From Burkholderia humptydooensis (GTDB taxonomy: Bacteria > Pseudomonadota > Gammaproteobacteria > Burkholderiales > Burkholderiaceae), in contig NZ_CP013382.1 of the NCBI RefSeq assembly GCF_001513745.1, positions 2,046,001 through 2,110,000 on the forward strand: a stretch of DNA of 64,000 bases, in the 5' to 3' direction. Position 1 is the stretch's first letter, and every line of letters starts with the position of its first letter. Shown piece after piece: positions 38,137 through 45,812 of this stretch. The notes below the pieces were generated by a model, which was not told the DNA's origin, searched no databases, and saw only the letters and a program-made list of their open reading frames with translations. Position numbers and translations under genes: made by a program.

Positions 38137-39078
38137 TCAATCGAAGTTGTAGGCTTGGGCGATTTCGAGGCCGAGACTGTTGTTCTTGGCGATGAAATCC
38201 GTCAGAAACTCGTGCAGTCCGCTCTTGAAGACACGTTCGACCGTGTTGCCCTCGAGCGACTGCCTGATTTTGGCGGCGGTTTCGTGACAACCGTGCGTGA
38301 GCCCGTAATCTTTCGCGAGATGCTCGAGGCTCGACACGACACGCCCGTAGCAGTAGCGCAGCGAGCGCGGCATGCGCCCGTTGAGGATCAGATAGTCGGC
38401 GATGTTGAGCGGCTTGTACTGGACGTCGTAGACCCAGCGATACGACCGGTGCGCGGCGACGCAGCGCAGGATCGATTCCCACTGGTAGTTGTCGAGGATC
38501 GTGCCGACGTGCGACACCGACGGCAGCAGCAGGTGATATTTGACGTCGAGAATCCGCGCGGTGTTGTCCGCGCGCTCGACGAACGCGCCGATCTGCGCGA
38601 AATCGAAGATCTCGTTTCGCAGCATCGTGCTGTAGAAGCTGCCGAGGATCAGCGCGGTCTCGCGCTTGATCTCGTCGAGGATCGCGGGCAGCGCGCTCGC
38701 GCGGATCGGCTGCGCGAGCGCCCGCTTGATCGCGAGCCATGCGCCGTTCACGCTCTCCCACGCCTCGCGCGTGAGCGCCGTGCGCACCATCCGCGCATTC
38801 GAGCGCGCGTACTCGATGCACGAGAGCACGCTCGACGGATTGTCGCGATCGCGCAGCAGATAGTCGGCAACCGTGTCCGCCGCATATGTTTCGTACTTCT
38901 GTCGATAGCCGTCGTCCGCGCCCGAGCTGACGAGCACCGACGACCATTCCGCGGGCGCGTCCGACGTGCGCGTGAGCGCCATCCGCAATCCGGCGTCGAC
39001 GATGCGCGCGGTGTTTTCCGCGCGCTCGATATAGCGGTACATCCAGTAAAGACCGCTTGCTGTGCGTCCGAGAAGCAT
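38137..39078 (-). CDS. Alpha-E domain protein
   Basis: 313 aa from ATG 39078 (MLLGRTASGLYWMYRYIERA). All-helical alpha-E (COG2307) protein with the internal repeat of the R-ERAxNTARILD pattern (YIERAENTARIVD and FVERADNTARILD), suggesting two-fold symmetry. Always found with circularly permuted ATP-grasp genes; the function is unknown, possibly scaffold or substrate carrier. It separates the ATP-grasp gene (92 nt upstream) from the Ser-variant transglutaminase. Confidence 0.87.
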   Translation of the reverse strand: MLLGRTASGLYWMYRYIERAENTARIVDAGLRMALTRTSDAPAEWSSVLVSSGADDGYRQKYETYAADTVADYLLRDRDNPSSVLSCIEYARSNARMVRTALTREAWESVNGAWLAIKRALAQPIRASALPAILDEIKRETALILGSFYSTMLRNEIFDFAQIGAFVERADNTARILDVKYHLLLPSVSHVGTILDNYQWESILRCVAAHRSYRWVYDVQYKPLNIADYLILNGRMPRSLRYCYGRVVSSLEHLAKDYGLTHGCHETAAKIRQSLEGNTVERVFKSGLHEFLTDFIAKNNSLGLEIAQAYNFD

Positions 39079-39170
39079 GTTTGCCGTCCACTCCGATCGT
39101 TGTTCGGTGCGGCGCGCGCGAACGCGCGCCGCAAGCGCGTGCGTTCGCATGCGCCGTCTTGCGCGTGCGT

Positions 39171-40601
39171 TCAGTCGGCGAGCACCCAGGTGTCCTTGGT
39201 GCCGCCGCCCTGGCTGGAGTTGACGACGAGCGAACCCTCCTTCAGCGCGACCCGCGTGAGGCCGCCCGGCGTGATGCGAATCCGGTCGGACACGAGCACG
39301 AACGGCCGCAGATCGACGTGGCGCGGCGCGAGCCCCCGCTCGGTCAGGATCGGCGTCGTCGACAGCGCGAGCGTCGGCTGCGCGATGTAGTTCGACGGCT
39401 TCGCGCGCAGCTTCGCCGCGAACGCGTCGCGCTCGGCCTTCGACGCCGCGGGGCCGACGAGCATCCCGTAGCCGCCCGAGCCGTGCACCTCCTTCACGAC
39501 GAGTTCCTCCAGATGCTCGAGCACGTACTTGAGACTGTCCGCTTCCGCGCAGCGCCAGGTCGGCACGTTCTCGAGCATCGCGCGGCGGCCGGTGTAGAAC
39601 TCGACGATCTCCGGCATGTACGAATAGATCGCCTTGTCGTCGGCGATGCCGGTGCCGGGCGCATTCGCGATCGTCACGTTGCCCGCGCGGTAGACGTCCA
39701 TGATGCCGGCCACGCCCAGCACCGAATCCGGCAGGAACGTGAGCGGATCGAGGAACGCGTCGTCGAGGCGGCGGTACAGCACGTCGATCGGCCGGAAGCC
39801 TTCGGTCGTGCGCATCGCGACGCGATCGCCGATCACCTGCAGGTCGCTGCCCTCGACGAGATGCACGCCCATCTGGTCGGCGAGGAACGCGTGCTCGTAA
39901 TACGCGGAGTTGTGAATGCCGGGCGTGAGCACCGCGACGGTCGGATTGTCCGCATTGCCGCCGGGCGGGCAGACGGCCGCGAGCGACTGGCGCAGCAGTT
40001 GCGGATATGTCTCGACGGGCCGCACCTTCACCCGCTGGAACAGCTCGGGGAAGAGCTGCATCATCGTCTCGCGGTTCTCGAGCATGTACGACACGCCGGA
40101 CGGCGTGCGCGCGTTGTCCTCGAGCACGTAGAACTGATTTTCCGCGGTCCGGACGATGTCGACGCCGATGATGTGCGTGTAAACGTTTCCGGGCGGCCGG
40201 AAATCGATCATCTCCGGCAGGAACGCATCGTTGTGCGCGATCAGGTGCTTCGGCACGATTCCCGCGCGCACGATCTCCTGGCGGTGATAGATGTCGTCGA
40301 GGAACGCATTGAGCGCCATCACGCGCTGCTCGATCCCCTGCGACAGCCGGTTCCATTCGCTTGCCGAAATGATCCTCGGCACGATGTCGAACGGAATCAA
40401 GCGCTCGGCGGCCTCGGCGTCGCCATACACGGCGAACGTGATGCCGGTCTTGCGGAACACGCCTTCGGCGTCGTGCGCCTTCTGGGCGAGGCTCGCGGGA
40501 TCCTGCGTGTCGAGCCATTGCTTCAAGCGCTCATACGGCGCCCGTACAGTATCGCCGGGTTGCAGCATTTCGTCGAACGGCTTCATCGAAAAATTCTCCA
40601 T
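39171..40601 (-). CDS. Circularly permuted ATP-grasp protein
   Basis: 476 aa; start at 40601 (MENFSMKPFDEM) or five codons later. COG2308 circularly permuted ATP-grasp, with FYVLEDNARTPSGVSYMLEN and VVKEVHGSGGYGML (nucleotide-binding Lys and glycine loop). Predicted to form amide/peptide bonds with ATP via an acyl-phosphate. First gene of the downstream amidoligase operon (ATP-grasp, alpha-E, transglutaminase, DUF2126). It is the free-standing counterpart of the first half of the fused gene at 30750-33359. Confidence 0.88.
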   Translation of the reverse strand: MENFSMKPFDEMLQPGDTVRAPYERLKQWLDTQDPASLAQKAHDAEGVFRKTGITFAVYGDAEAAERLIPFDIVPRIISASEWNRLSQGIEQRVMALNAFLDDIYHRQEIVRAGIVPKHLIAHNDAFLPEMIDFRPPGNVYTHIIGVDIVRTAENQFYVLEDNARTPSGVSYMLENRETMMQLFPELFQRVKVRPVETYPQLLRQSLAAVCPPGGNADNPTVAVLTPGIHNSAYYEHAFLADQMGVHLVEGSDLQVIGDRVAMRTTEGFRPIDVLYRRLDDAFLDPLTFLPDSVLGVAGIMDVYRAGNVTIANAPGTGIADDKAIYSYMPEIVEFYTGRRAMLENVPTWRCAEADSLKYVLEHLEELVVKEVHGSGGYGMLVGPAASKAERDAFAAKLRAKPSNYIAQPTLALSTTPILTERGLAPRHVDLRPFVLVSDRIRITPGGLTRVALKEGSLVVNSSQGGGTKDTWVLAD

Positions 40602-41144
40602 CCATCATTCACTCGGCATCTCTCCATGCCGAACCGGCGCAATGTCTGATGAGCAAAGAGCGTGCCTTGCTGGAATCCTCCGGCCTCCCGTCTGATTTGG
40701 CACTTTTGCGCGGCACACCGCACCACGAAGGTGCGAAGGCCGGCGGCCAGCATGTGCCGATTCGGCGCAGCCGGTGTCGCCCGCGTGGCAGATTTCCCGC
40801 GCGTCTGTCTATGCGGGCGATCACTTCGGTATCCGATCGAACCATCGGCTCTTTCTGGATTAACCGGATAGTTATGACTGCGCGAACCTCGGCATCGAGG
40901 GCGCTCGAACCGCTTTCCGCGCGGCAGCCCGGCGCCGCGATAACACACTGCCAGGAATCGATCAGCCGATGCATCACCCCGAAGCTTCCTGGCGTGCACG
41001 AATTGAGAACGCGCGCTGCAAGCGGCCGGTTCGGGGGAATCGATGCACGCGCCTTGCTCGCCGCCGGAATCCCGCGAACCGCACGGCCGCCGGTGACGCG
41101 CTGCCCCACCCGAATCGTCACGCGGCCCTCGAATCGCCTCATTC
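40602..41144. other. Intergenic region between divergent units
   Basis: About 540 nt between the amidoligase operon (minus) and the nitroreductase gene (plus). No convincing coding frame. It contains the minus-strand promoter and ends at the Fur-like box. Confidence 0.4.
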
Positions 41145-41163
41145 GCAAATGAGAATCGTTTGC
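41145..41163. promoter_or_regulatory. Fur-box-like iron operator
   Basis: GCAAATGAGAATCGTTTGC matches 13 of 19 positions of the classical Fur consensus (GATAATGATAATCATTATC) and lies 62 nt upstream of the nitroreductase start in a locally AT-rich promoter. An outer ATTCGC/GCGAAT pair (41141-41146, 41171-41176) flanks it. Predicts repression in iron-replete cells. Match was scored by eye. Confidence 0.55.
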
Positions 41164-41224
41164 ATTTAAAGCGAATCTGTTCGATGATGTATTCCGTTCA
41201 TCGCCCGATACCGGAACCTCGACC

Positions 41225-41848
41225 ATGAATGCCATCGCCTCCGCGGCGCCCGCGCGCGCCGCCGTATCCGACGACCCGCGCGGCCCGCTGCGGGGACTGC
41301 TGTCGCGCCGCTCCCGCTGGCCGCTGACCGAACCCGCGCCCCGCCCGCGCGAGCTCGACGCAATCTTCGACGCCGCTCTGTGCGCGCCCGATCACGGCAA
41401 CCTGCGTCCGTGGCGATTCGTCGTGATCCGCGGCGCGGCGCGCCACGCGTTCGGCGATCTGCTCGTCGAGCTCGCCGATGCGCGTGCGCCCGGCGATCCG
41501 CCCGGCTCGCACGAGCACCGCCGAGCCAGGGCGCTCGCCGCGCCGCTCGTCATCGCGCTCGGCGCGGCACTGAATCGCACGTCGAAAGTACCGGAGGTCG
41601 AACAGTTGCTTGCTGTCGGCGCAGCAGCGATGAACATGCTCAACGCGATCCATCAGCTCGGCTACGGCGGTTTCTGGGCAACGGGCGTCGATTCGCACGA
41701 GCCGGCGATGCACGCCGCGCTCGGCTTCGGCGCCGACGAGCGACTCGTCGGCTTCCTGTTCGTCGGCACGCCGGCCGCGCCCGCGAGCGACGCGCGACGT
41801 CCGGATCGCGGCGCGCACGTGCGCGAATGGCTCGGCCCCGCACGCTGA
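41225..41848 (+). CDS. YdjA-like nitroreductase family protein
   Basis: 207 aa FMN-dependent nitroreductase-fold protein. N-terminal RRSRWPLTEPAP and LCAPDHGNLRPWRFVVIRG, and C-terminal GYGGFWATG and ERLVGFLFVGTP, are typical of the short YdjA class, which has a minimal fold and often unknown substrate. Located just behind a Fur-like box and 70 nt upstream of a Cys-rich protein, so a role in iron or redox homeostasis (for example reduction of a ferric chelate) is plausible but unproven. Confidence 0.82.
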   Translation: MNAIASAAPARAAVSDDPRGPLRGLLSRRSRWPLTEPAPRPRELDAIFDAALCAPDHGNLRPWRFVVIRGAARHAFGDLLVELADARAPGDPPGSHEHRRARALAAPLVIALGAALNRTSKVPEVEQLLAVGAAAMNMLNAIHQLGYGGFWATGVDSHEPAMHAALGFGADERLVGFLFVGTPAAPASDARRPDRGAHVREWLGPAR

Positions 41849-41918
41849 CGGCCGCGCCGACCGACATCCATGCGCGGCCCGCCGCTTGCGTGCCGCATCG
41901 AACTCCGGAGGTTCCGCC

Positions 41919-42410
41919 ATGCATTTCCCTCACGCCGCCCCGAACGGCGCACCGCTCGCCGAAGCCGACGTCGAACCGCGCGATGCCGATGCGGCGCGGA
42001 TCGTGCTGACCGCGATCCGCAGGTGGCTGCATCCGTCCAAGGTCGCCGCCGACGACACGCGATGCCGCCGGCAATCGTGGCGCGACGTGCTGACCGCGGC
42101 CGGCTTGCGCGCCGACGGGCTCGTGCATTTCGACATGCTGATGCGCTTCCTCACGTGCAACACATGCCACCCGCTCGACACGCACTGCCGTTGCGCGTGC
42201 GGGCCCGCAAACGACGAGGCGCAGCTTCTGCAGGCGCTCGCCCACCTGCAATCGGCGCGCAGCGAAGCGGCGCTGCGCGCGCTCGCCGACTGGCTGCCGC
42301 GCTGTGCGGACAGCGGCGTGCTGAAGATCGCCCGCTGGTTTTCGATCGCGCTGCTCGACGCAGGGCTTGCGATTCGCACGCCTACGCAGCCCGCCGCGTA
42401 TCTGCATTGA
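41919..42410 (+). CDS. Cys-rich hypothetical protein
   Basis: 163 aa from ATG 41919 (MHFPHAAPNG), chosen because GGAGG at 41907-41911 is ideally spaced. A cluster C80-xx-C83-H-x5-C90-x-C92-x-C94 (TCNTCHPLDTHCRCAC) could hold a metal ion or Fe-S cluster. The rest is helical. I do not recognise a named family. Same strand as the nitroreductase, probably the same iron-regulated transcript. Confidence 0.7.
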   Translation: MHFPHAAPNGAPLAEADVEPRDADAARIVLTAIRRWLHPSKVAADDTRCRRQSWRDVLTAAGLRADGLVHFDMLMRFLTCNTCHPLDTHCRCACGPANDEAQLLQALAHLQSARSEAALRALADWLPRCADSGVLKIARWFSIALLDAGLAIRTPTQPAAYLH

Positions 42411-42849
42411 CGCGCGCGTCGAACGCGCGGCCGCTTGACCGCTTGACCGCACGCGGACGAGGACGAGCGGGCGAGCGAATGAGCGCGCGCCCGGTTCGAC
42501 CGCCGCCGCGCGATCGTCGCGCGCCTCGCCGGTCAACCTCCCAAGTTTCGTGGTAACGCCCACCTCCGCACTGGCGATAGGCTGCGATCTCTTTGCTTGC
42601 GACGCGCCCTCTTCGAACGGATCGGGCAGACAGAAGGCCGCCTGTCGCCCCGAACGCCCGGCATCGCGCGAATTCGCCGCGCCTGCCATTTTTGGTAGGC
42701 CGTGCTGGCGTGCGACGTCATCTACCATCGTGACGGAATCCTCGGAAGAAAGCGCCAACGCCGTACATTTCGACATCCAAAACAATCGACGCATCTCCAT
42801 CACGCTGCGGAACGCGAACCGTGTCATTTCTCACCAGGAGGAACGCTAC
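42411..42849. other. Intergenic region upstream of the LPMO
   Basis: 439 nt with no supported gene. The upstream in-frame extension of the LPMO frame lacks protein-like features. The region ends in a strong AGGAGG ribosome-binding site at 42836-42841. Confidence 0.4.
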
Positions 42850-43947
42850 ATGAAGTCGCTCTTCGATGCGCCGTCACCCCGTCAGCGCGTGCGCGCCGCA
42901 GTCGCGCTCGGTGCCGCCGCCACGCTGGCCGCTTCGCTCGCCGCGCTGCTCGCGCCCGCCGACGCCGACGCGCACGGTGCAGTCGGCTTCCCGATCGCGC
43001 GTCAATATCAATGCCGCCTCGAAGGCGGCTACTGGGACCCGCCCGACGGCTCGGCGATCCCGCACGACGACTGCCGCGCCGCCTATCGCGCCGGCAACAA
43101 TTCGGCCTACCCTTTCACGCAATGGAACGAGGTGTCCGCGAATCCGGTCGGCCAGGGCAACGATCTCGCGCAACTGAAGGCCGCGGTGCCCGACGGCCTG
43201 CTGTGCGCGGGCGGCGACACGTCGAAGGCGGGTCTCGACAGGGCGCCGACGACGGTTTGGCGCAAGACGCAACTGACGCCAAACAACGGTCATGTCGAAC
43301 TTCAGTGGGAAAACACGACGTCGCACAATCCGGCGCGCATGCGCGTGTTCATCTCGAAGCCGTCTTACAATCCGTCGCAGCCGCTGCGCTGGGACGATCT
43401 GCAACAGATCTACGACGCGCCGGCTCCCGCACCCGTCCCCGCGAACGGCGCGGGCCATCTGCCCGGCTCGATCCAGTCGTTCTACACGCTCGACGTGACG
43501 CTGCCCGCCGGCCGCACCGGCGATGCTGTGCTGTACAGCTACTGGCAGCGCATCGATGCCGGCAACGAAGGCTTCTTCAATTGCAGCGACGTGACGATCG
43601 CCGCCGACGAGCGCGCATCGGGCTTCCCGTGGGTCGCGACGCGCGCGTTCGTCGAGCCGGGCATCGCGCCGCAAGCCGGCCAGCAGGTTCGCTTCCGCGT
43701 GATGGGCGCGGATGCGCGCGGCGCGGAAGTCGTCGACGTGCGCCAGCCGATCACTCCGTACAACGCCGATCGCGGCGTGTGGGCGAAACAGCTCGCCGAT
43801 CAGGTCAACGGCCGTTACGGCAACGTCGCGAAAATCGGCGTGCGCTCGGGCAACACGATCTATTTCGACACGACGAACCTGAACGCGAACAAGGTCTGGC
43901 TGCAGCCGAACTACAGCAGCGCGCTCGGCGTCGTCGGCGCAAAATAG
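42850..43947 (+). CDS. Secreted AA10 lytic polysaccharide monooxygenase (GbpA-like)
   Basis: 365 aa. A signal peptide ends ADADA|HGAVGF, which leaves His42 as the mature N-terminus: that is the first ligand of the copper histidine brace of AA10 enzymes; H159 (NTTSHNPAR) is the expected second ligand. These enzymes cleave chitin or cellulose oxidatively, and GbpA relatives also aid attachment to chitin or mucin. After the catalytic domain (to ~residue 255) there is a second beta-rich module (~260-365), not a typical CBM5/12. Start is supported by AGGAGG 8 nt upstream. Monocistronic with a clear terminator. Confidence 0.88.
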   Translation: MKSLFDAPSPRQRVRAAVALGAAATLAASLAALLAPADADAHGAVGFPIARQYQCRLEGGYWDPPDGSAIPHDDCRAAYRAGNNSAYPFTQWNEVSANPVGQGNDLAQLKAAVPDGLLCAGGDTSKAGLDRAPTTVWRKTQLTPNNGHVELQWENTTSHNPARMRVFISKPSYNPSQPLRWDDLQQIYDAPAPAPVPANGAGHLPGSIQSFYTLDVTLPAGRTGDAVLYSYWQRIDAGNEGFFNCSDVTIAADERASGFPWVATRAFVEPGIAPQAGQQVRFRVMGADARGAEVVDVRQPITPYNADRGVWAKQLADQVNGRYGNVAKIGVRSGNTIYFDTTNLNANKVWLQPNYSSALGVVGAK

Positions 43948-44007
43948 CCAACTGACGGGCGACGCGCGCGGCACACCGGTGCGCGCATCGCCTCACATAG
44001 CGTGCTT

Positions 44008-44073
44008 GCGGATATTCCCTCGATATCCGCATTGGGCGACGCATCTCGATCCTCGATGCGCCGCCTTTTTTTT
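44008..44073 (+). terminator. Rho-independent terminator of the LPMO gene
   Basis: An 11-bp stem with one mismatch (44035-44045 with 44055-44065) is followed by eight T residues (44066-44073), a classical intrinsic terminator. A second, perfect 8-bp hairpin (GCGGATAT 44008-44015 with 44023-44030) precedes it. Confidence 0.85.
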
Positions 44074-44548
44074 GGATCTCCTCGCAATAACGTGACTGCC
44101 ATCTTCGCCGGATGGATGCTCGGTGTCGCCTTCGAGTCCGAGATATCTCACCCTGGCAGCCTTTGCTGCACGCAATTTAGTCACTGGCACCATCGGCCGC
44201 GATGGCAGACATCACAGCACCAAATACCCCCTCCGACGTGCTCAATGAGCAGGAACTCCTGGTCGCAGCTGTTAGTTTCGCCCCGGTCTTCGCGTCCCTC
44301 GTTGACTACCCGGATATGACCATATGAACACGTTTTGTCGCCGGCATGGCACGGCACCTCCAACGGCGTACTCGGAGGCGCGATCGGTGTTTTCGCATTC
44401 ATCGTCCCGAGCTTCGAGACGGCGAGCAGCTACGCCTAACCGCGCTTGGCAAAGAGCAGGCCCCAAGCAGCCCCCCTTGACGGCATAGCTTGCGACCTGC
44501 AGACAGAGGTGGCTTCGCTCGTTCGGACAGTCTTCTGAGATTTTTAAG
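44074..44548. other. Non-coding or decayed stretch at the backbone/accessory border
   Basis: About 475 nt. The only protein-like signals are a 41-codon frame at 44202-44327 (MADITAPNTPSDVL...) and, in another frame right after it, a hydrophobic segment GVLGGAIGVFAFIVPSF ending at ~44440. They look like one small membrane-protein gene broken by a frameshift. No family recognised. The IS3 element begins at 44549. Confidence 0.3.
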
Positions 44549-44565
44549 TGGAACGTCCGAGGCAA

Positions 44566-45396
44566 TTATGCTGCCGATTTGATCGCAGGCAGCGTCGCGA
44601 AGTATGCCTCATCCGGCGTCTGATCCGCCAGGCTCGAATGGGGCCGTTTCCGGTTGTACAAGCTGATGTACTCGCCGATGGAGCGCCGGGCATGGCTGAC
44701 CGACTCATACGCCTTCAGGTAGACCTCTTCGTACTTGATGCTCCGCCAGACCCGTTCGACGAATACGTTGTCGCGCCAGCTTCCCTTGCCGTCCATCGAC
44801 AGCCGGATGCCCCGACTGAGTACCGCCTCGGTGAACGCGTTGGCCGTGAACTGACTGCCCTGGTCGGTGTTCACGATGTCCGGCCGCCCGTAGCGGGCGA
44901 ACGCTTCTTCCAGCGCCTCGACAGCATGTACGGCTTCCAGCGTGATCGCCACCCGATGCGCGAGAACCTTGCGGCTCGACCAGTCCACCACCGCCGTCAG
45001 GTACACGAAGCCTCGTGCCATCGGAATGTAGGTCGTGTCGAGTGCCCACGCCTGATTCGCCCGGTCAATCTTCATGCCGCGCAGCAGGTACGGCCAGATC
45101 TTGTGCTGCGCGTTGCGACGGCTCGTGTTCGGCTTGCAGTACAACGCCTCTACGCCCATGCGCTTCATCAACGTCCGCACTCGGCGACGGCCAACCTCAT
45201 GGCCTTCCCGACGCAGCAGGCGCGCCAGCATCCGCGCCCCGGCAAAGGGAAACTCCATGTGCAATTCGTCGATCCGTCGCATCAGCAACTGATCCGCTTC
45301 ACTCACCGGCTGCGGTCGGTAATACACGCTCGATCTCGCCACGCCGACGAGACGGGCCTGCTGCGAAATCGGCAAAGCGTGCTTACGGTCGATCAT
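44566..45396 (-). CDS. IS3-family transposase OrfB
   Basis: 276 aa DDE transposase/integrase catalytic protein: D in ALDTTYIPMA, D in NTDQGSQFTA and E in VERVWRSIKYEEVYL, with the IS3 HTH_21-like start (LVGVARSSVYY). Start ATG overlaps the OrfA stop (ATGA). Intact; in IS3 elements the active transposase is an OrfA-OrfB fusion made by -1 frameshifting near the overlap (AAAG stretch at the end of OrfA). Confidence 0.93.
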   Translation of the reverse strand: MIDRKHALPISQQARLVGVARSSVYYRPQPVSEADQLLMRRIDELHMEFPFAGARMLARLLRREGHEVGRRRVRTLMKRMGVEALYCKPNTSRRNAQHKIWPYLLRGMKIDRANQAWALDTTYIPMARGFVYLTAVVDWSSRKVLAHRVAITLEAVHAVEALEEAFARYGRPDIVNTDQGSQFTANAFTEAVLSRGIRLSMDGKGSWRDNVFVERVWRSIKYEEVYLKAYESVSHARRSIGEYISLYNRKRPHSSLADQTPDEAYFATLPAIKSAA

Positions 45397-45701
45397 TTCT
45401 TTGCGCTCAGCAATCCCGCCTTGTCGAGCGCGCCGCTTAAAAAATCATTTTCCAGCGTCAGTTGCCCGATCTTCGCGTGCAGCGATTTCAGATCAACCGG
45501 CGGCTCGTTCGACGGCGCACCGCCCACGCCGAACACGTCCGCCGCGCGCTCCTGCAATTGCCGTTTCCATTCCGTGATCTGGTTCGGGTGTACATCGAAC
45601 TGCTGCGCCAATTCGGCCAGCGTCCGCTCGCCTTTGACCGCTGCCAGTGCCACCTTCGCTTTGAACGCCGCTGAGTGCGTCCGTCGGGTTCTCTTCGTCA
45701 T
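45393..45701 (-). CDS. IS3-family transposase OrfA
   Basis: 102 aa. N-terminal helix-turn-helix (FKAKVALAAVKGERTLAELA) that binds the IS ends, and a C-terminal coiled coil (LHAKIGQLTLENDFL) for multimerisation. Intact and in the usual -1 relation to OrfB. Confidence 0.93.
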   Translation of the reverse strand: MTKRTRRTHSAAFKAKVALAAVKGERTLAELAQQFDVHPNQITEWKRQLQERAADVFGVGGAPSNEPPVDLKSLHAKIGQLTLENDFLSGALDKAGLLSAKK

Positions 45702-45812
45702 CTTCCAGGTTCCTTTGCCGGCATTATCGCTGGCTCAGGCCCCGGTCGCTCCACTTATCCGACTGTCCAAATTCGCGCAGCCACATCTGACTTCATGCTT
45801 GCGACGCAGATT

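Larger units (their letters stand above)
44549..45753 (-). mobile_element. IS3-family insertion sequence
   Basis: ~1.2 kb element with two overlapping transposase frames. Imperfect terminal inverted repeats: left TGGAACGTCCGAGGCA, right (reverse) TGGAGCGACCGGGGCC, with 5'-TG...CA-3' ends typical of IS3. The symmetry extends three or four more bases (TAAG/CTTA) outside. No direct target duplication is seen, so the flanks may have been rearranged after insertion. Marks the left edge of the accessory region. Confidence 0.85.
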
